In this document: piece after piece, positions 26,756 through 34,785 of the stretch
How the letters are laid out: every line of letters begins with the position of its first letter
Numbering within the stretch: the first letter of the stretch is position 1
Source of the DNA: Leyella stercorea
GTDB taxonomy: Bacteria; Bacteroidota; Bacteroidia; Bacteroidales; Bacteroidaceae
Length of the DNA: 44,549 nt
Direction: 5' to 3'
Assembly: GCF_019052365.1 (NCBI RefSeq)
Contig: NZ_JAHQUY010000018.1
Coordinates: 1-44,549, forward strand
Program-made: the position numbers and the translations under genes
The notes under the pieces: generated by a model
The model's input: the letters and a program-made list of their open reading frames with translations, nothing else
What the model was told of the DNA's origin: nothing
The model's database searches: none

Positions 26756-27913
26756 ATGTTGAAACAATTTGTCAATGGTCGCATCCTCACACCTAAAGGA
26801 TGGCTTGATGGCGGCTCCATTGTTACCGACGGCAACAGAATCAGAGCCGTCTCTAACATCAACCTTCATGTGGTCGGAGCCGAAATCATCGATGCCAAGG
26901 GTGGCTACATAGTCCCCGGCGGCATTGATATGCACGCTCATGGTGGCGGCGGACGCGACTTCATAGAGGGTTGCGAGGACGCTTTCCGGGCGGCTGTTAA
27001 TGCGCATCTCAAGCATGGCACCACCGCTATATACCCAACGCTCTCTTCTTCTACAGTTCCTACCATCGAGGCTGCTTGCACGGTGTGCGAGAAACTCATG
27101 AACGAGAAGGACAGCCCAGTACTTGGTCTGCACATCGAGGGCTCATACATCAACCGCAAGCAGGCTGGTGCGCAGAACCCTGTGCTCATAAAGGCGCCGA
27201 TCATCTACGAATACGAGTCGCTGCTAAAGAAGTACAAGTGCATCAAGCGATGGGACGAGGCGCCCGAGCTGCCAGGCTCCGTAAGATTCATAAAAGAACT
27301 GCGTAGTCACGGCGTTCTCTCTGCTCTCACCTGCACACGCGCCACATACGAAGACGTAGTTAAGGCACACGACGCCGGAATGACTCACGCTTCTCACTTC
27401 TACAACGCTATGCCGGTTGTCTACAAGGAGCACGAGTTCAAGGTGCCCGGCACCGTAGAGAGTGTCTATGCGCTGCAGGACATGACCGTAGAGGTGATTG
27501 CCGACGGCATACACGTACCGCCTGTTATGCTCAAGATTGTGTATAAGATAAAGGGTGTCGAGAAGACCGCTCTCATAACCGACTCTTTGGCTTACGCTGC
27601 GAGCGAAGGCGACGTGTCTGCTGAGGCTCGCGTCATTATGGAAGACGGCGTTTGCAAGCTGGCCGACCGCTCGGTGCTTGCCGGCTCTATCGCCACAATG
27701 GACGTTCTCATACGCACCTGCATACAGAAGGCTGAGATACCGATGATTGATGTGTTCCGTATGGCGAGCGAGACGCCAGCAAAAATCATGGGCGTCTTCG
27801 ACCGCAAGGGCTCTATCGAGGAAGGCAAGGATGCCGACCTCATGGTGTTCGACAAGGACATCAACCTCACATACGTAATGCAAATGGGCAAAGAGATTAC
27901 GAACAACCTCTAA
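26756..27913 (+). CDS. NagA paralogue with altered metal-binding site
   Basis: A 385-residue protein that aligns with the preceding nagA without gaps and is clearly a tandem duplicate. HAH (60-62), Glu128, His214 and Asp276 are kept. At 191-194 the first copy reads IGHT and this one reads LTCT, so His193, a metal ligand in NagA of E. coli and relatives, is Cys. The codon pair changed from GGC-CAC to ACC-TGC, more than a single substitution. HLEGP is HIEGS, also near the active site. Possible outcomes are weaker metal binding, another metal or substrate, or a regulatory pseudo-enzyme. The reading frame is intact and codon use is ordinary, so the gene is being maintained. It is co-transcribed with nagA and ends before a terminator. 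Confidence 0.9.
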   Translation: MLKQFVNGRILTPKGWLDGGSIVTDGNRIRAVSNINLHVVGAEIIDAKGGYIVPGGIDMHAHGGGGRDFIEGCEDAFRAAVNAHLKHGTTAIYPTLSSSTVPTIEAACTVCEKLMNEKDSPVLGLHIEGSYINRKQAGAQNPVLIKAPIIYEYESLLKKYKCIKRWDEAPELPGSVRFIKELRSHGVLSALTCTRATYEDVVKAHDAGMTHASHFYNAMPVVYKEHEFKVPGTVESVYALQDMTVEVIADGIHVPPVMLKIVYKIKGVEKTALITDSLAYAASEGDVSAEARVIMEDGVCKLADRSVLAGSIATMDVLIRTCIQKAEIPMIDVFRMASETPAKIMGVFDRKGSIEEGKDADLMVFDKDINLTYVMQMGKEITNNL

Positions 27914-27918
27914 TCTCA

Positions 27919-28002
27919 CATTATATATAAACAAGCACTCATTATATATAAACTAAGACTCATTATATATAAACTAAGACTCATTATATATAAACATAAC
28001 AA
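27919..28002. repeat. four tandem 21-bp AT-rich repeats
   Basis: Units start at 27919, 27940, 27961 and 27982 with the core CATTATATATAAAC. The middle two are identical (CATTATATATAAACTAAGAC plus T) and the outer two diverge at the end. They lie between the second nagA stop and a terminator. Two helical turns separate the units. Confidence 0.9.
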
Positions 28003-28034
28003 GGGCTGGGTTCCACAAAGGAATCCAGCCCTTT
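28001..28034. terminator. bidirectional terminator between converging genes
   Basis: AAGGGCTGGGTTCC (28001-28014) pairs with GGAATCCAGCCCTT (28020-28033) with one G-U pair and a 5-nt loop. T-runs are short on the plus strand. It serves the nagA pair and the phosphohexomutase gene, which converge here. Confidence 0.75.
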
Positions 28035-28039
28035 AATGA

Positions 28040-29509
28040 TTAAATCAGTCCGAGCGACTTCAGTTTGCCTTCGATAGCCTCAACACCACCTTCTACGTTG
28101 CTCTCGATGTTAAGAGGCATAACCGGGTCGTGCAGCGACATACGCAGCAACCACCAACCGGCTTCATCCACATTGCCGCAACTAACGCGCAGTCCCTCGT
28201 AGTTTGGCTCAACAATCGTCCAGCCTTCCACTCCTGCTGCCTTTGCCTTCATATCCTCAAGCACCTTCGCGCCTTGAGCCTTAAAGTCGGGATCGGTGAG
28301 TTTGATTCTTATCTCCTTGCTCTCCTTTGGCTGCTTTAGCGAAGCTATCACCTCATGCACCTGCTTACCCTCCTTGTACAGCTTTGCTGCGAAGACTATG
28401 AGCTTTGCTGCAAGATAAGCGCCGTCGTCGAGGAAGTGGTTCTCGCGCAGAGCCGCATGACCAGATGTCTCAATAGCCAACCAGCACTCCTCACCTGCTT
28501 CGTTCAGACGGATGCCCTCGTTTATCACGTTCTTGTATCCGCGGCGGAAGCGGTGGTGCCTGCCTCCCTTTTCGCTGATATACTCAGCAAGACCGTCAGA
28601 AGTTACAGAGTCGGTTACGATTGTGCTTCCCGGATGCTCATCCAGTATCACGGAAGAGATAAGCGCAATGAGAGAGTTGCGGTTGATTGGCTCGCCCTTT
28701 CTGCCGATGATAGCCGAACGGTCTACGTCTGTATCGAAGATTACGCCGAGGTCGGCATCGCTTTCTTCCACAGCCTTGCAGACAGAAGCCATCGCCTCAC
28801 GGTCTTCAGGGTTAGGAATATGGTTAGGGAAGCGTCCGTCAGGATCGAGGAACTGGCTGCCCTTTGTGTCGGCGCCAAGCATACTCAATATCTTCTCGAA
28901 AAATCCGCCATTGCCGTTGCCTGCGTCTACAATGATGTGCATGCCCTTAAGCGGATGCTGATAATCATCAGCATTCACACCCTCACAGATGTAGTCGGCA
29001 ATATGACGAGAGTAGATATCCATGAAGTCGAGTGTTGACGAACTGCCCTTCGCGCCTTCAAAAACATATTCTCCATTCTCTGCTATCATAAGGATAGAAG
29101 CAATGTCCTTGCTGTCGAGACCGCCCTTAGGAGTGAAGAACTTAAGTCCGTTGCGGTTGAAAGGCAGATGACTTGCCGTCACCATAACCGAAGCCGTAGC
29201 CTTCACATGCTCGCTGATAGTGGTCATGAACATGGCTGGAGTAGAAGCCAGTCCACAGTCTACGACATTCGCGCCAGCCTCAACAGCGCCCTTCACAAAC
29301 GCACTCTTGATGCTGCTGCCTGAAAGACGACAATCCATACCTACCGCAATAGTCGGCGTGTCGCAGTCAGAGTTGTTTCTTATCCAGCGCACGAACGACT
29401 TTGCGATTGTTTCTATAACTTCGGGTGTAAGGTTAACGTGTTCTCCTTCAATACCTTCAAGAGCCACGCCTCTAATGTCAGAACCATTCTGTAGTTTTTT
29501 CCAATTCAT
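28040..29509 (-). CDS. phosphomannomutase/phosphoglucomutase family enzyme
   Basis: A 489-residue alpha-D-phosphohexomutase that interconverts hexose 1- and 6-phosphates through a phosphoserine. The serine loop is 'VTASHLPFNRNGLKFF' (Ser in TASH, about residue 112). The metal-binding motif is DTDVDRSA (about 238-245), the sugar-specificity loop is ETSGHAAL (about 346-353), and the C-terminal domain starts around 390. The Bacteroidetes enzyme of this length is generally annotated as a bifunctional PMM/PGM; the GlmM-type signature is not obvious. It should supply mannose-1-P or glucose-1-P for surface glycans. It converges with nagA and is divergent from the regulator at 29708. Confidence 0.92.
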   Translation of the reverse strand: MNWKKLQNGSDIRGVALEGIEGEHVNLTPEVIETIAKSFVRWIRNNSDCDTPTIAVGMDCRLSGSSIKSAFVKGAVEAGANVVDCGLASTPAMFMTTISEHVKATASVMVTASHLPFNRNGLKFFTPKGGLDSKDIASILMIAENGEYVFEGAKGSSSTLDFMDIYSRHIADYICEGVNADDYQHPLKGMHIIVDAGNGNGGFFEKILSMLGADTKGSQFLDPDGRFPNHIPNPEDREAMASVCKAVEESDADLGVIFDTDVDRSAIIGRKGEPINRNSLIALISSVILDEHPGSTIVTDSVTSDGLAEYISEKGGRHHRFRRGYKNVINEGIRLNEAGEECWLAIETSGHAALRENHFLDDGAYLAAKLIVFAAKLYKEGKQVHEVIASLKQPKESKEIRIKLTDPDFKAQGAKVLEDMKAKAAGVEGWTIVEPNYEGLRVSCGNVDEAGWWLLRMSLHDPVMPLNIESNVEGGVEAIEGKLKSLGLI

Positions 29510-29635
29510 AGTTATACCTTAAGATTAGTAGGAAACAAAATTATACATTATTTTTCAAACATCAAACTAAAACTCCGCAAAAATCATTATCTGTAAAGTT
29601 TTTTGTACATAAAGACTTGCAAAATCAAAAAAACG

Positions 29636-29667
29636 TTTGCGAGTTTTATAATAAAAATGTACATTTG
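29636..29667 (+). promoter_or_regulatory. promoter of the membrane winged-helix regulator gene
   Basis: TTTG at 29636-29639, a 20-bp spacer and TACATTTG at 29660-29667. Just downstream, CTGACAA at 29671-29677 is the reverse complement of the TTGTCAG half-site described at 30426, so autoregulation is conceivable. Confidence 0.7.
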
Positions 29668-29707
29668 TGTCTGACAAACATAGCCTACTTAATAAATCGT
29701 GCAAATT

Positions 29708-30406
29708 ATGAAGACTCTTCCCTACATGATATTCAGTTTTCTTATGCTCTGCGCATTGTGTACAAGCATAAACAGTTATCGCAGAACAGAGAATATTATA
29801 GCGCAGGATGTGAATCGGGCATTGGAGCAGGTGCTTGTGACGATGCCAGACAATATGGTCACAACAGACACCATACGCTGCTATCGCAACTGCCTCACCA
29901 TAGCCGAACTGAAAGACACGGCAGGCATAGCCATGCGTACTGTGCGCAAGGACGGACGTTGGGAGACCCGACTCGTGGCGGAGGCTAACTGTGGCTTCGC
30001 AACTACCTTCATGATGTCCGACCAAAAGGCATCAGGGTCTTTTCTGTTTGCCGGATTGCTGTGGCTGTTGTGCAGCTTGTGGTACATAAAAAGGAAAGGA
30101 CCGGAGCTGATTGCACAAGGCATATCGTACGGAGGCATCGTCTTTTATAACGACAAGTTCATGACGCTTTCGGGCGAGCAAATTCGTCTTACGCCTATGC
30201 AACATTCTCTGCTCGAAATGTTCATAACAAGCGACACACATACTCTATCAAAACAGCACATTTGCGACCGACTATGGCCGAAGAAGCCCGATGCAAGCGA
30301 CACGCTCTACACGCTGATAAAGCGCATAAAGCCAATCATAGAGACTCATAGCACGCTGAAGATCCAGTCGGACAGAGGCAAGAGCTACAGTCTGATAATC
30401 AAGTAG
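29708..30406 (+). CDS. membrane-embedded winged-helix transcriptional regulator
   Basis: A 232-residue protein from ATG 29708 (a GTG 9 bp upstream is less likely). It has a transmembrane segment at about 5-23, an extracytoplasmic domain of about 85 residues with three cysteines (58, 62, 95 by my count), a second transmembrane segment at about 111-127, and a cytoplasmic OmpR/PhoB-type winged helix at 145-232. The winged helix reads 'LTPMQHSLLEMF', then 'LSKQHICDRLW' (recognition region) and 'SDTLYTLIKRIKPII', with the wing 'IQSDRGKSYSLI'. It has no receiver domain, so it resembles a ToxR-like one-component membrane sensor with the DNA-binding domain at the C-terminus. The outer-membrane protein gene follows after 100 bp and carries a PHO-box-like repeat in its promoter. 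Confidence 0.85.
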   Translation: MKTLPYMIFSFLMLCALCTSINSYRRTENIIAQDVNRALEQVLVTMPDNMVTTDTIRCYRNCLTIAELKDTAGIAMRTVRKDGRWETRLVAEANCGFATTFMMSDQKASGSFLFAGLLWLLCSLWYIKRKGPELIAQGISYGGIVFYNDKFMTLSGEQIRLTPMQHSLLEMFITSDTHTLSKQHICDRLWPKKPDASDTLYTLIKRIKPIIETHSTLKIQSDRGKSYSLIIK

Positions 30407-30419
30407 ATAGTCTTTTGCC

Positions 30420-30458
30420 AGCCAATTGTCAGGTAAATGTCAGACTCGTAAATTGGCT
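30420..30458 (+). terminator. weak hairpin after the regulator gene
   Basis: AGCCAATT (30420-30427) and AATTGGCT (30451-30458) form an 8-bp stem with TTCTTTT following. The loop contains the direct repeat and the stem overlaps the -33 box of the next promoter, so it may be dual-purpose. Confidence 0.4.
30426..30443 (+). promoter_or_regulatory. PHO-box-like direct repeat operator
   Basis: TTGTCAG-GTAA-ATGTCAG is a 7-4-7 direct repeat with 11-bp spacing, the arrangement bound by OmpR/PhoB-type winged helices. It is centred about 20 bp upstream of the -33 box of the outer-membrane protein gene. Confidence 0.5.
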
Positions 30459-30483
30459 TTCTTTTAAGGAGATTATAACTTTG
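30453..30483 (+). promoter_or_regulatory. promoter of the outer-membrane protein gene
   Basis: TTG at 30453-30455, a 20-bp spacer and TAACTTTG at 30476-30483. The initiation codon is 24 nt downstream of the -7 box. Confidence 0.7.
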
Positions 30484-30506
30484 CACCATAACAAAATTGG
30501 TGCAAA

Positions 30507-32552
30507 ATGAAACGATTGATTACACTTTCTATTATTCTCTCCTCCGCATTCTCCGCTTCTGCCCAGGATGTGAACAAAACCGTTACGCTCAATGAGGTTA
30601 CGGTAAAGGCAGCCAAGGTTGTGAACAAGCCCGACGGCATGGTTCTCTACCCTACCGATGCTCAAAAACAGTCATCGAACAACGGCTACAGCATTCTTGA
30701 GAAGCTCTCGCTTGCCAATCTGCGTATCGACAATATCAACCACTCCATTACGGCTATCGACAACCGCGGCAGCATTCAGATCAGAATAAATGGCATCGTT
30801 GTGGACAAGTCGGAGATGTTGGCTCTCGATCCGAAGAACATCACGAAGATTGACTTCATAAACAATCCTGGCGTGCGTTATGGCGACGGTATAGCTTATG
30901 TCGTTGATATCATTACACACAGAAAAGAGAGCGGATATACCGTTGGTACCGACCTTACTTCGGCGCTTACCACCTTGCAGGGCGATGGCATGGTTTACGG
31001 TAAGTGGAACCGCGGCAAAAGCGAATGGTCACTTTCCTACGATTTGAGCGGGTATCGTACAAAAGGAAGCAAGAGCAAACAGTCTGCAGAATATACATTG
31101 ACTGACGGAAGCATACACAGAATAGAACGAAACGATATGGAGACGCTTCGTAAAGCTATTGCGCACGAAGCAAAACTGACATACAACTGGGCTGACTCTA
31201 CAGCCACCGTCTTTCAGACATCATTTAGTGGAGCGTTCAACAACGCTCCCGACAACTACATTATTAAGGATATTAAGGACGGCGCTCGGCAATACCAAGC
31301 AACAAGTTGCGATGCTGACAAAAGCTATTCGCCGGCATTGGACGTCTACTTCTTCCGCCAGATATCTCCACGTCAGTCTCTTACCGCCAATGCCGTAGGC
31401 ACATACATCTCCACGCAGACCGGCTCTTTCTATAACGAGGGTTCTCCTTATAAATACAATGTAGACGGCAAGACAACATCCTTGCTTGCGGAGGCAATCT
31501 ACGAGAATCGGCTGAAGCCATTCACGTTCTCTACGGGCGTGAACTATAGCTATAAATACATAAAGAACGGTTATCTTGGCGATGCCTCGTCTCTTACTAA
31601 GACAAACAATAACCGTCTGTATGGCTTTGCAGAAATCAAAGGTATGCTACGCCAGCTGCGCTACACGTTAGGTGCTGGCGTAAGTTACATTCATTACACG
31701 CAGAACGGTCACAGATTCAATTTCTGGACTTTTCACCCGAAGGCATCGCTCACATATCAGATCAACAACGGCTTGCAGATGAGCTATACTTATCAGATGC
31801 AGGACAAGGTGTCTCGCATAGCGATGACAAGCGATGTTATGATTCGCACAAATAGCATGGAATGGACCAAAGGAAATCCCGATTTGAAACCGTCGCATGA
31901 TATGGAGCACCGCCTGCAGTTTTCGTATAACAACAATCGCTTGCAGGCCTTCGTCGACGGCTACTTCAAGCAATGTTTCAAGCCTAATATGGCTCATTAT
32001 GAACGTACCCAAGACAATCAATTCGTCTATACACAGATAAACCAAAAGGAGATAGACGCCTTGAGCGTTATGGCATACGCCGGCTACTGGCTTTTGCCCG
32101 AAAAGCTTCAGATTGCAGCCAACGGAGGATTGTACAGATGCTTCAACTACAGCAATGACTATACACATTGCTACACCTCTTGGTTCTACGCTGCCAGCAT
32201 CACGGCTTATCTCGGTAGATTCACGCTGCAGGGATACGTAGACAACGGCAACCGCTTTTTAGAGGGAGAATCGAAAAGCTACAACGGAGCCTATTCTGTC
32301 GTGAAAGCATCACACGCATGGCGCAACTGGCAGTTCTCCTTGTCGTGGGCGAATCCGTTAAACAACAACTACAAGGCATACGAGAACGAACTGCTCAACC
32401 GCAATCTCTACAAGCATACCATAGGCTATTCAAAGTGGATGGGCAATCTGGTTTCGCTGAACATCTCTTGGCGACTGAGTAGAGGAAGCAAGCACAATTC
32501 GGCAGAAAAACGCATAAACCTACGCGATACGGATAACGGCATCATAAAATAG
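30507..32552 (+). CDS. outer-membrane beta-barrel protein, TonB-dependent-receptor-like
   Basis: A 681-residue protein with a signal peptide (1-20, ending SASAQ). A plug-like domain spans about 25-145: 'VTLNEVTVKAAKVVNKPDGM', then 'LSLANLRID' and 'IQIRINGIVVDKSEMLALDP', a typical plug pattern. A long barrel of alternating aromatic strands follows to the C-terminus. It lacks the N-terminal carboxypeptidase-regulatory-like domain of SusC proteins, and no SusD partner is adjacent. It therefore resembles the 'outer membrane beta-barrel protein' family (OMP_b-brl_3) rather than a glycan importer. The cargo is unknown. It lies just downstream of the membrane regulator and its candidate operator. 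Confidence 0.85.
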   Translation: MKRLITLSIILSSAFSASAQDVNKTVTLNEVTVKAAKVVNKPDGMVLYPTDAQKQSSNNGYSILEKLSLANLRIDNINHSITAIDNRGSIQIRINGIVVDKSEMLALDPKNITKIDFINNPGVRYGDGIAYVVDIITHRKESGYTVGTDLTSALTTLQGDGMVYGKWNRGKSEWSLSYDLSGYRTKGSKSKQSAEYTLTDGSIHRIERNDMETLRKAIAHEAKLTYNWADSTATVFQTSFSGAFNNAPDNYIIKDIKDGARQYQATSCDADKSYSPALDVYFFRQISPRQSLTANAVGTYISTQTGSFYNEGSPYKYNVDGKTTSLLAEAIYENRLKPFTFSTGVNYSYKYIKNGYLGDASSLTKTNNNRLYGFAEIKGMLRQLRYTLGAGVSYIHYTQNGHRFNFWTFHPKASLTYQINNGLQMSYTYQMQDKVSRIAMTSDVMIRTNSMEWTKGNPDLKPSHDMEHRLQFSYNNNRLQAFVDGYFKQCFKPNMAHYERTQDNQFVYTQINQKEIDALSVMAYAGYWLLPEKLQIAANGGLYRCFNYSNDYTHCYTSWFYAASITAYLGRFTLQGYVDNGNRFLEGESKSYNGAYSVVKASHAWRNWQFSLSWANPLNNNYKAYENELLNRNLYKHTIGYSKWMGNLVSLNISWRLSRGSKHNSAEKRINLRDTDNGIIK

Positions 32553-32569
32553 AGAGCAGAGGCTACTGG

Positions 32570-33343
32570 TTAGGGAACTCTCACAACATCCACCACATGG
32601 CTGCCAGCTCCAATAAGGTCGGCACGCTCAGAGATGCACTTCTGATATTCTATGAAACGCGCAAACGTCTCGTCACTCATGCGGTTGAGACGTGTGCGCA
32701 TATAGTCGGAAGCGCCGTCGGGCGAGAATATGGTTAGACGTTCCAAGCCTGCACGTTCGTCAAGTCGGTTGATGTCGTCTATACGCACATAGTCGTAAAG
32801 CTCGTCTGCCTGAGCCTGAATATGGAAGTTCTCGTCAACGGCGCCACGCTCCATCAGTCCTTCTATTCTATCCTCGTCGAAACAATACGACAGAATGCTG
32901 TATTCGTTCATCAAGTATGCCACAAAAATCAGTCCGCCCAGTTTGGTCACGCGCTTTGCCTCGTTCAGAGCCTTTAACTTCTCCTCGTCGCCGATGAGAT
33001 GATAGAGCGGACCGAGCAACAGCGTAATGTCAGCATACGCCGTAGGCAGGAACGGCATGTTACGTGCGTCGCCCTGCACAACATCTGCCGTCGGCTCACG
33101 CTTCAGAAACACCTCGATGTTGCGTCGCACCAGTTCTACAGCCTTCACCCGATAACCTTCTGCCATAAGAGCCGATGTGTAGCGTCCAGTTCCTGCACCT
33201 ATATCGAGCAACAACGAGTCGGGCTTAATGTATCGGCGCAAGTGATGCATGGTGGTTTCGAACTCTACGATGCCGTGCCTGCGCTGCAAGCGAAGGTCTT
33301 CAGGGTGCTTATTGTAGTGTTTCTCTATATTGGATAATGCCAT
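32570..33343 (-). CDS. class I SAM-dependent methyltransferase
   Basis: A 257-residue cytoplasmic methyltransferase. The SAM-binding motif I is LLLDIGAGTGRYTSAL (about 39-54). Motif II is 'VKAVELVRRNIEV', followed by 'VVQGDARNMPF' and 'ADITLLLGPLYHL'. The last of these contains the LGPLYHL that often marks this methyltransferase family. A C-terminal 120-residue part supplies the substrate site, which I cannot assign. It is divergent from the flavodoxin/ferredoxin gene, and both are separated by a nearly perfect 32-bp inverted repeat with mirror-image -7 boxes. It converges with the outer-membrane protein gene, with 17 bp between stops. Confidence 0.85.
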   Translation of the reverse strand: MALSNIEKHYNKHPEDLRLQRRHGIVEFETTMHHLRRYIKPDSLLLDIGAGTGRYTSALMAEGYRVKAVELVRRNIEVFLKREPTADVVQGDARNMPFLPTAYADITLLLGPLYHLIGDEEKLKALNEAKRVTKLGGLIFVAYLMNEYSILSYCFDEDRIEGLMERGAVDENFHIQAQADELYDYVRIDDINRLDERAGLERLTIFSPDGASDYMRTRLNRMSDETFARFIEYQKCISERADLIGAGSHVVDVVRVP

Positions 33344-33407
33344 ATTTATATATTAAAAGTTGGAGGTTGAATAATATGCTGTTTCTTTTAACAACGATAA
33401 TCCTCAA

Positions 33408-33488
33408 CAAATTTAGATAAAATTTCCGAATTATAAGCCAGTTGGGATAAAAAACAGGCTGATAATTCGGAAATTTTATCTAAATTTG
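33408..33488. repeat. 32-bp inverted repeat holding mirror-image promoters
   Basis: Left arm 33408-33439 and right arm 33457-33488 are reverse complements with a single mismatch; the loop is 17 bp. Each arm ends outward in TAAATTTG, the -7 element, so it faces the methyltransferase on the left and the flavodoxin/ferredoxin gene on the right. The -33 position in both directions lacks a TTTG. Each arm contains a GATAA-N10-TTATC-like half palindrome that could bind a regulator. Confidence 0.85.
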
Positions 33489-33510
33489 CGAATATAAATA
33501 AACAAGAATT

Positions 33511-34290
33511 ATGAACATACACTTAATAACTTTCAGCCCTACTGGCGGAACCCGACGTGTCAGCGAATCATTATGCAAGGCTCTCAGCGACGAGAGCGTT
33601 GTTACGGAACTTTGCACAAAACCGCAGAATCTGTCTTATCCCGATATAACAGCCGACGACCTTGTGTTTATCTCCATGCCCGTATACGCTGGTCGTGTAC
33701 CAGCCTTAGCCGTTGAGCGACTGAAGGGCATAAAGGCGAACGGAGCAAAGTGCGCTGTTGTTGCCGTATACGGAAACAGAGCGTATGAAGACGCCTTGGT
33801 TGAGATGCAGGACACAGCTACAGAAATAGGGTTTCAAGTGATTGCCGCAGTAGCTGCCATCGCCGAACATAGCATCTGCAGAATGTACGGCACAGGAAGA
33901 CCAGACGAAGAGGACGCAAACGAATTGGCTTCGTTCGGCTTGGATATATTCAACAAGGCAAAGGAGATGACAAACCAAACAAACGGCGTACAGACTTCCT
34001 CACCTCTCGCATTGCCCGGAAACAGACCATATAAAGAAGGCTGCTCCGGCCCCTATCCTACAGCCGGCGATGCTTGCACAGAATGTGGAACTTGCGCTGA
34101 CGCTTGTCCTACGGGAGCCATTTCTTTTGATAATCTCAAAGGCGTAAACACCGAACTGTGCATCGGTTGCATGCGTTGTGTCTCCGTTTGTCCCATACAC
34201 GAAAGAGGCATAGGCGATCGCCTCAACCTACTTGCCGCACACCTCAAGCCCTTGTGTAGCGAAAGAAAGATGAACGAGCTTTTCTTATAA
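33511..34290 (+). CDS. flavodoxin-ferredoxin fusion protein (EFR1-like)
   Basis: A 259-residue electron-transfer protein. The N-terminal half (about 1-160) has a flavodoxin-like phosphate loop, 'FSPTGGTRRVSESL', and 'FISMPVYAGRVPALAVERL', which would hold FMN. The C-terminal part has two 4Fe-4S cluster motifs: CTECGTCADACP (about 189-200) and CIGCMRCVSVCP (about 217-228). This matches the EFR1 family of flavodoxin-ferredoxins common in anaerobes. The partner enzymes are unknown. It may take part in low-potential electron transfer; no reductase gene adjoins it. It is followed after 27 bp by a glyoxalase-family gene, possibly co-transcribed. Confidence 0.88.
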   Translation: MNIHLITFSPTGGTRRVSESLCKALSDESVVTELCTKPQNLSYPDITADDLVFISMPVYAGRVPALAVERLKGIKANGAKCAVVAVYGNRAYEDALVEMQDTATEIGFQVIAAVAAIAEHSICRMYGTGRPDEEDANELASFGLDIFNKAKEMTNQTNGVQTSSPLALPGNRPYKEGCSGPYPTAGDACTECGTCADACPTGAISFDNLKGVNTELCIGCMRCVSVCPIHERGIGDRLNLLAAHLKPLCSERKMNELFL

Positions 34291-34317
34291 CATAAACAGG
34301 AAATTAGAAAGAATATT

Positions 34318-34704
34318 ATGAAACTCAACAAAGTACACCACGTAGCCGTAATCTGCTCCGACTACGAGCGCTCAAAGCAGTTCTATACCGATGTACTCGG
34401 CATGAAAATAAAGAGCGAACATTATCGCAAGCAACGCGACTCATGGAAAGCGGACTGCTATCTTGGCGACACATACATCGTAGAACTGTTCTCCTTCCCC
34501 AATCCTCCTGCACGTCCTTCCTATCCCGAAGCAGCCGGTCTGCGCCATCTTGCTTTCGAGGTGGACGACCTCACGGCGGCGGTAAGCGAACTTGACAGCA
34601 AGAGCATAAAGCACGAGCCGATACGCACGGACGAATATACCGGCAAGCAGTTTGTGTTCTTCAGCGACCCCGACGGACTGCCGATAGAATTGTACGAGAA
34701 ATAA
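34318..34704 (+). CDS. gloA2: VOC family glyoxalase-like protein
   Basis: A 128-residue vicinal-oxygen-chelate fold protein of the YaeR/GloA2 type. It starts 'LNKVHHVAVICSDYERSKQF', includes 'FYTDVLGMK', 'LRHLAFEVDDL' and ends 'DGLPIELYEK'. Metal-ligand positions are occupied by His in HHVAV, Glu near 'YIVELFSF', His in LRHLAF and Glu in PIELYE. It may detoxify methylglyoxal or a related aldehyde, but many YaeR-like proteins are uncharacterised. It lies 27 bp after the flavodoxin-ferredoxin gene. The next gene has its own promoter. Confidence 0.82.
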   Translation: MKLNKVHHVAVICSDYERSKQFYTDVLGMKIKSEHYRKQRDSWKADCYLGDTYIVELFSFPNPPARPSYPEAAGLRHLAFEVDDLTAAVSELDSKSIKHEPIRTDEYTGKQFVFFSDPDGLPIELYEK

Positions 34705-34724
34705 AGAAGCATCACTTTTAGGTA

Positions 34725-34755
34725 TTGCCTGGCTCACAACAAAATTGTATCTTTG
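34725..34755 (+). promoter_or_regulatory. promoter of the ZIP transporter gene
   Basis: TTG at 34725-34727, a 20-bp spacer and TATCTTTG at 34748-34755, 30 nt before the start codon at 34786. Confidence 0.65.
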
Positions 34756-34785
34756 CATCGTAACAAACAAGTTTAAAAGAAGAAT

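Noticed and set aside
26099..27133. 344-codon leftward frame spanning both nagA genes
   Set aside because: Antisense shadow of the two duplicated nagA genes, with no domain features.
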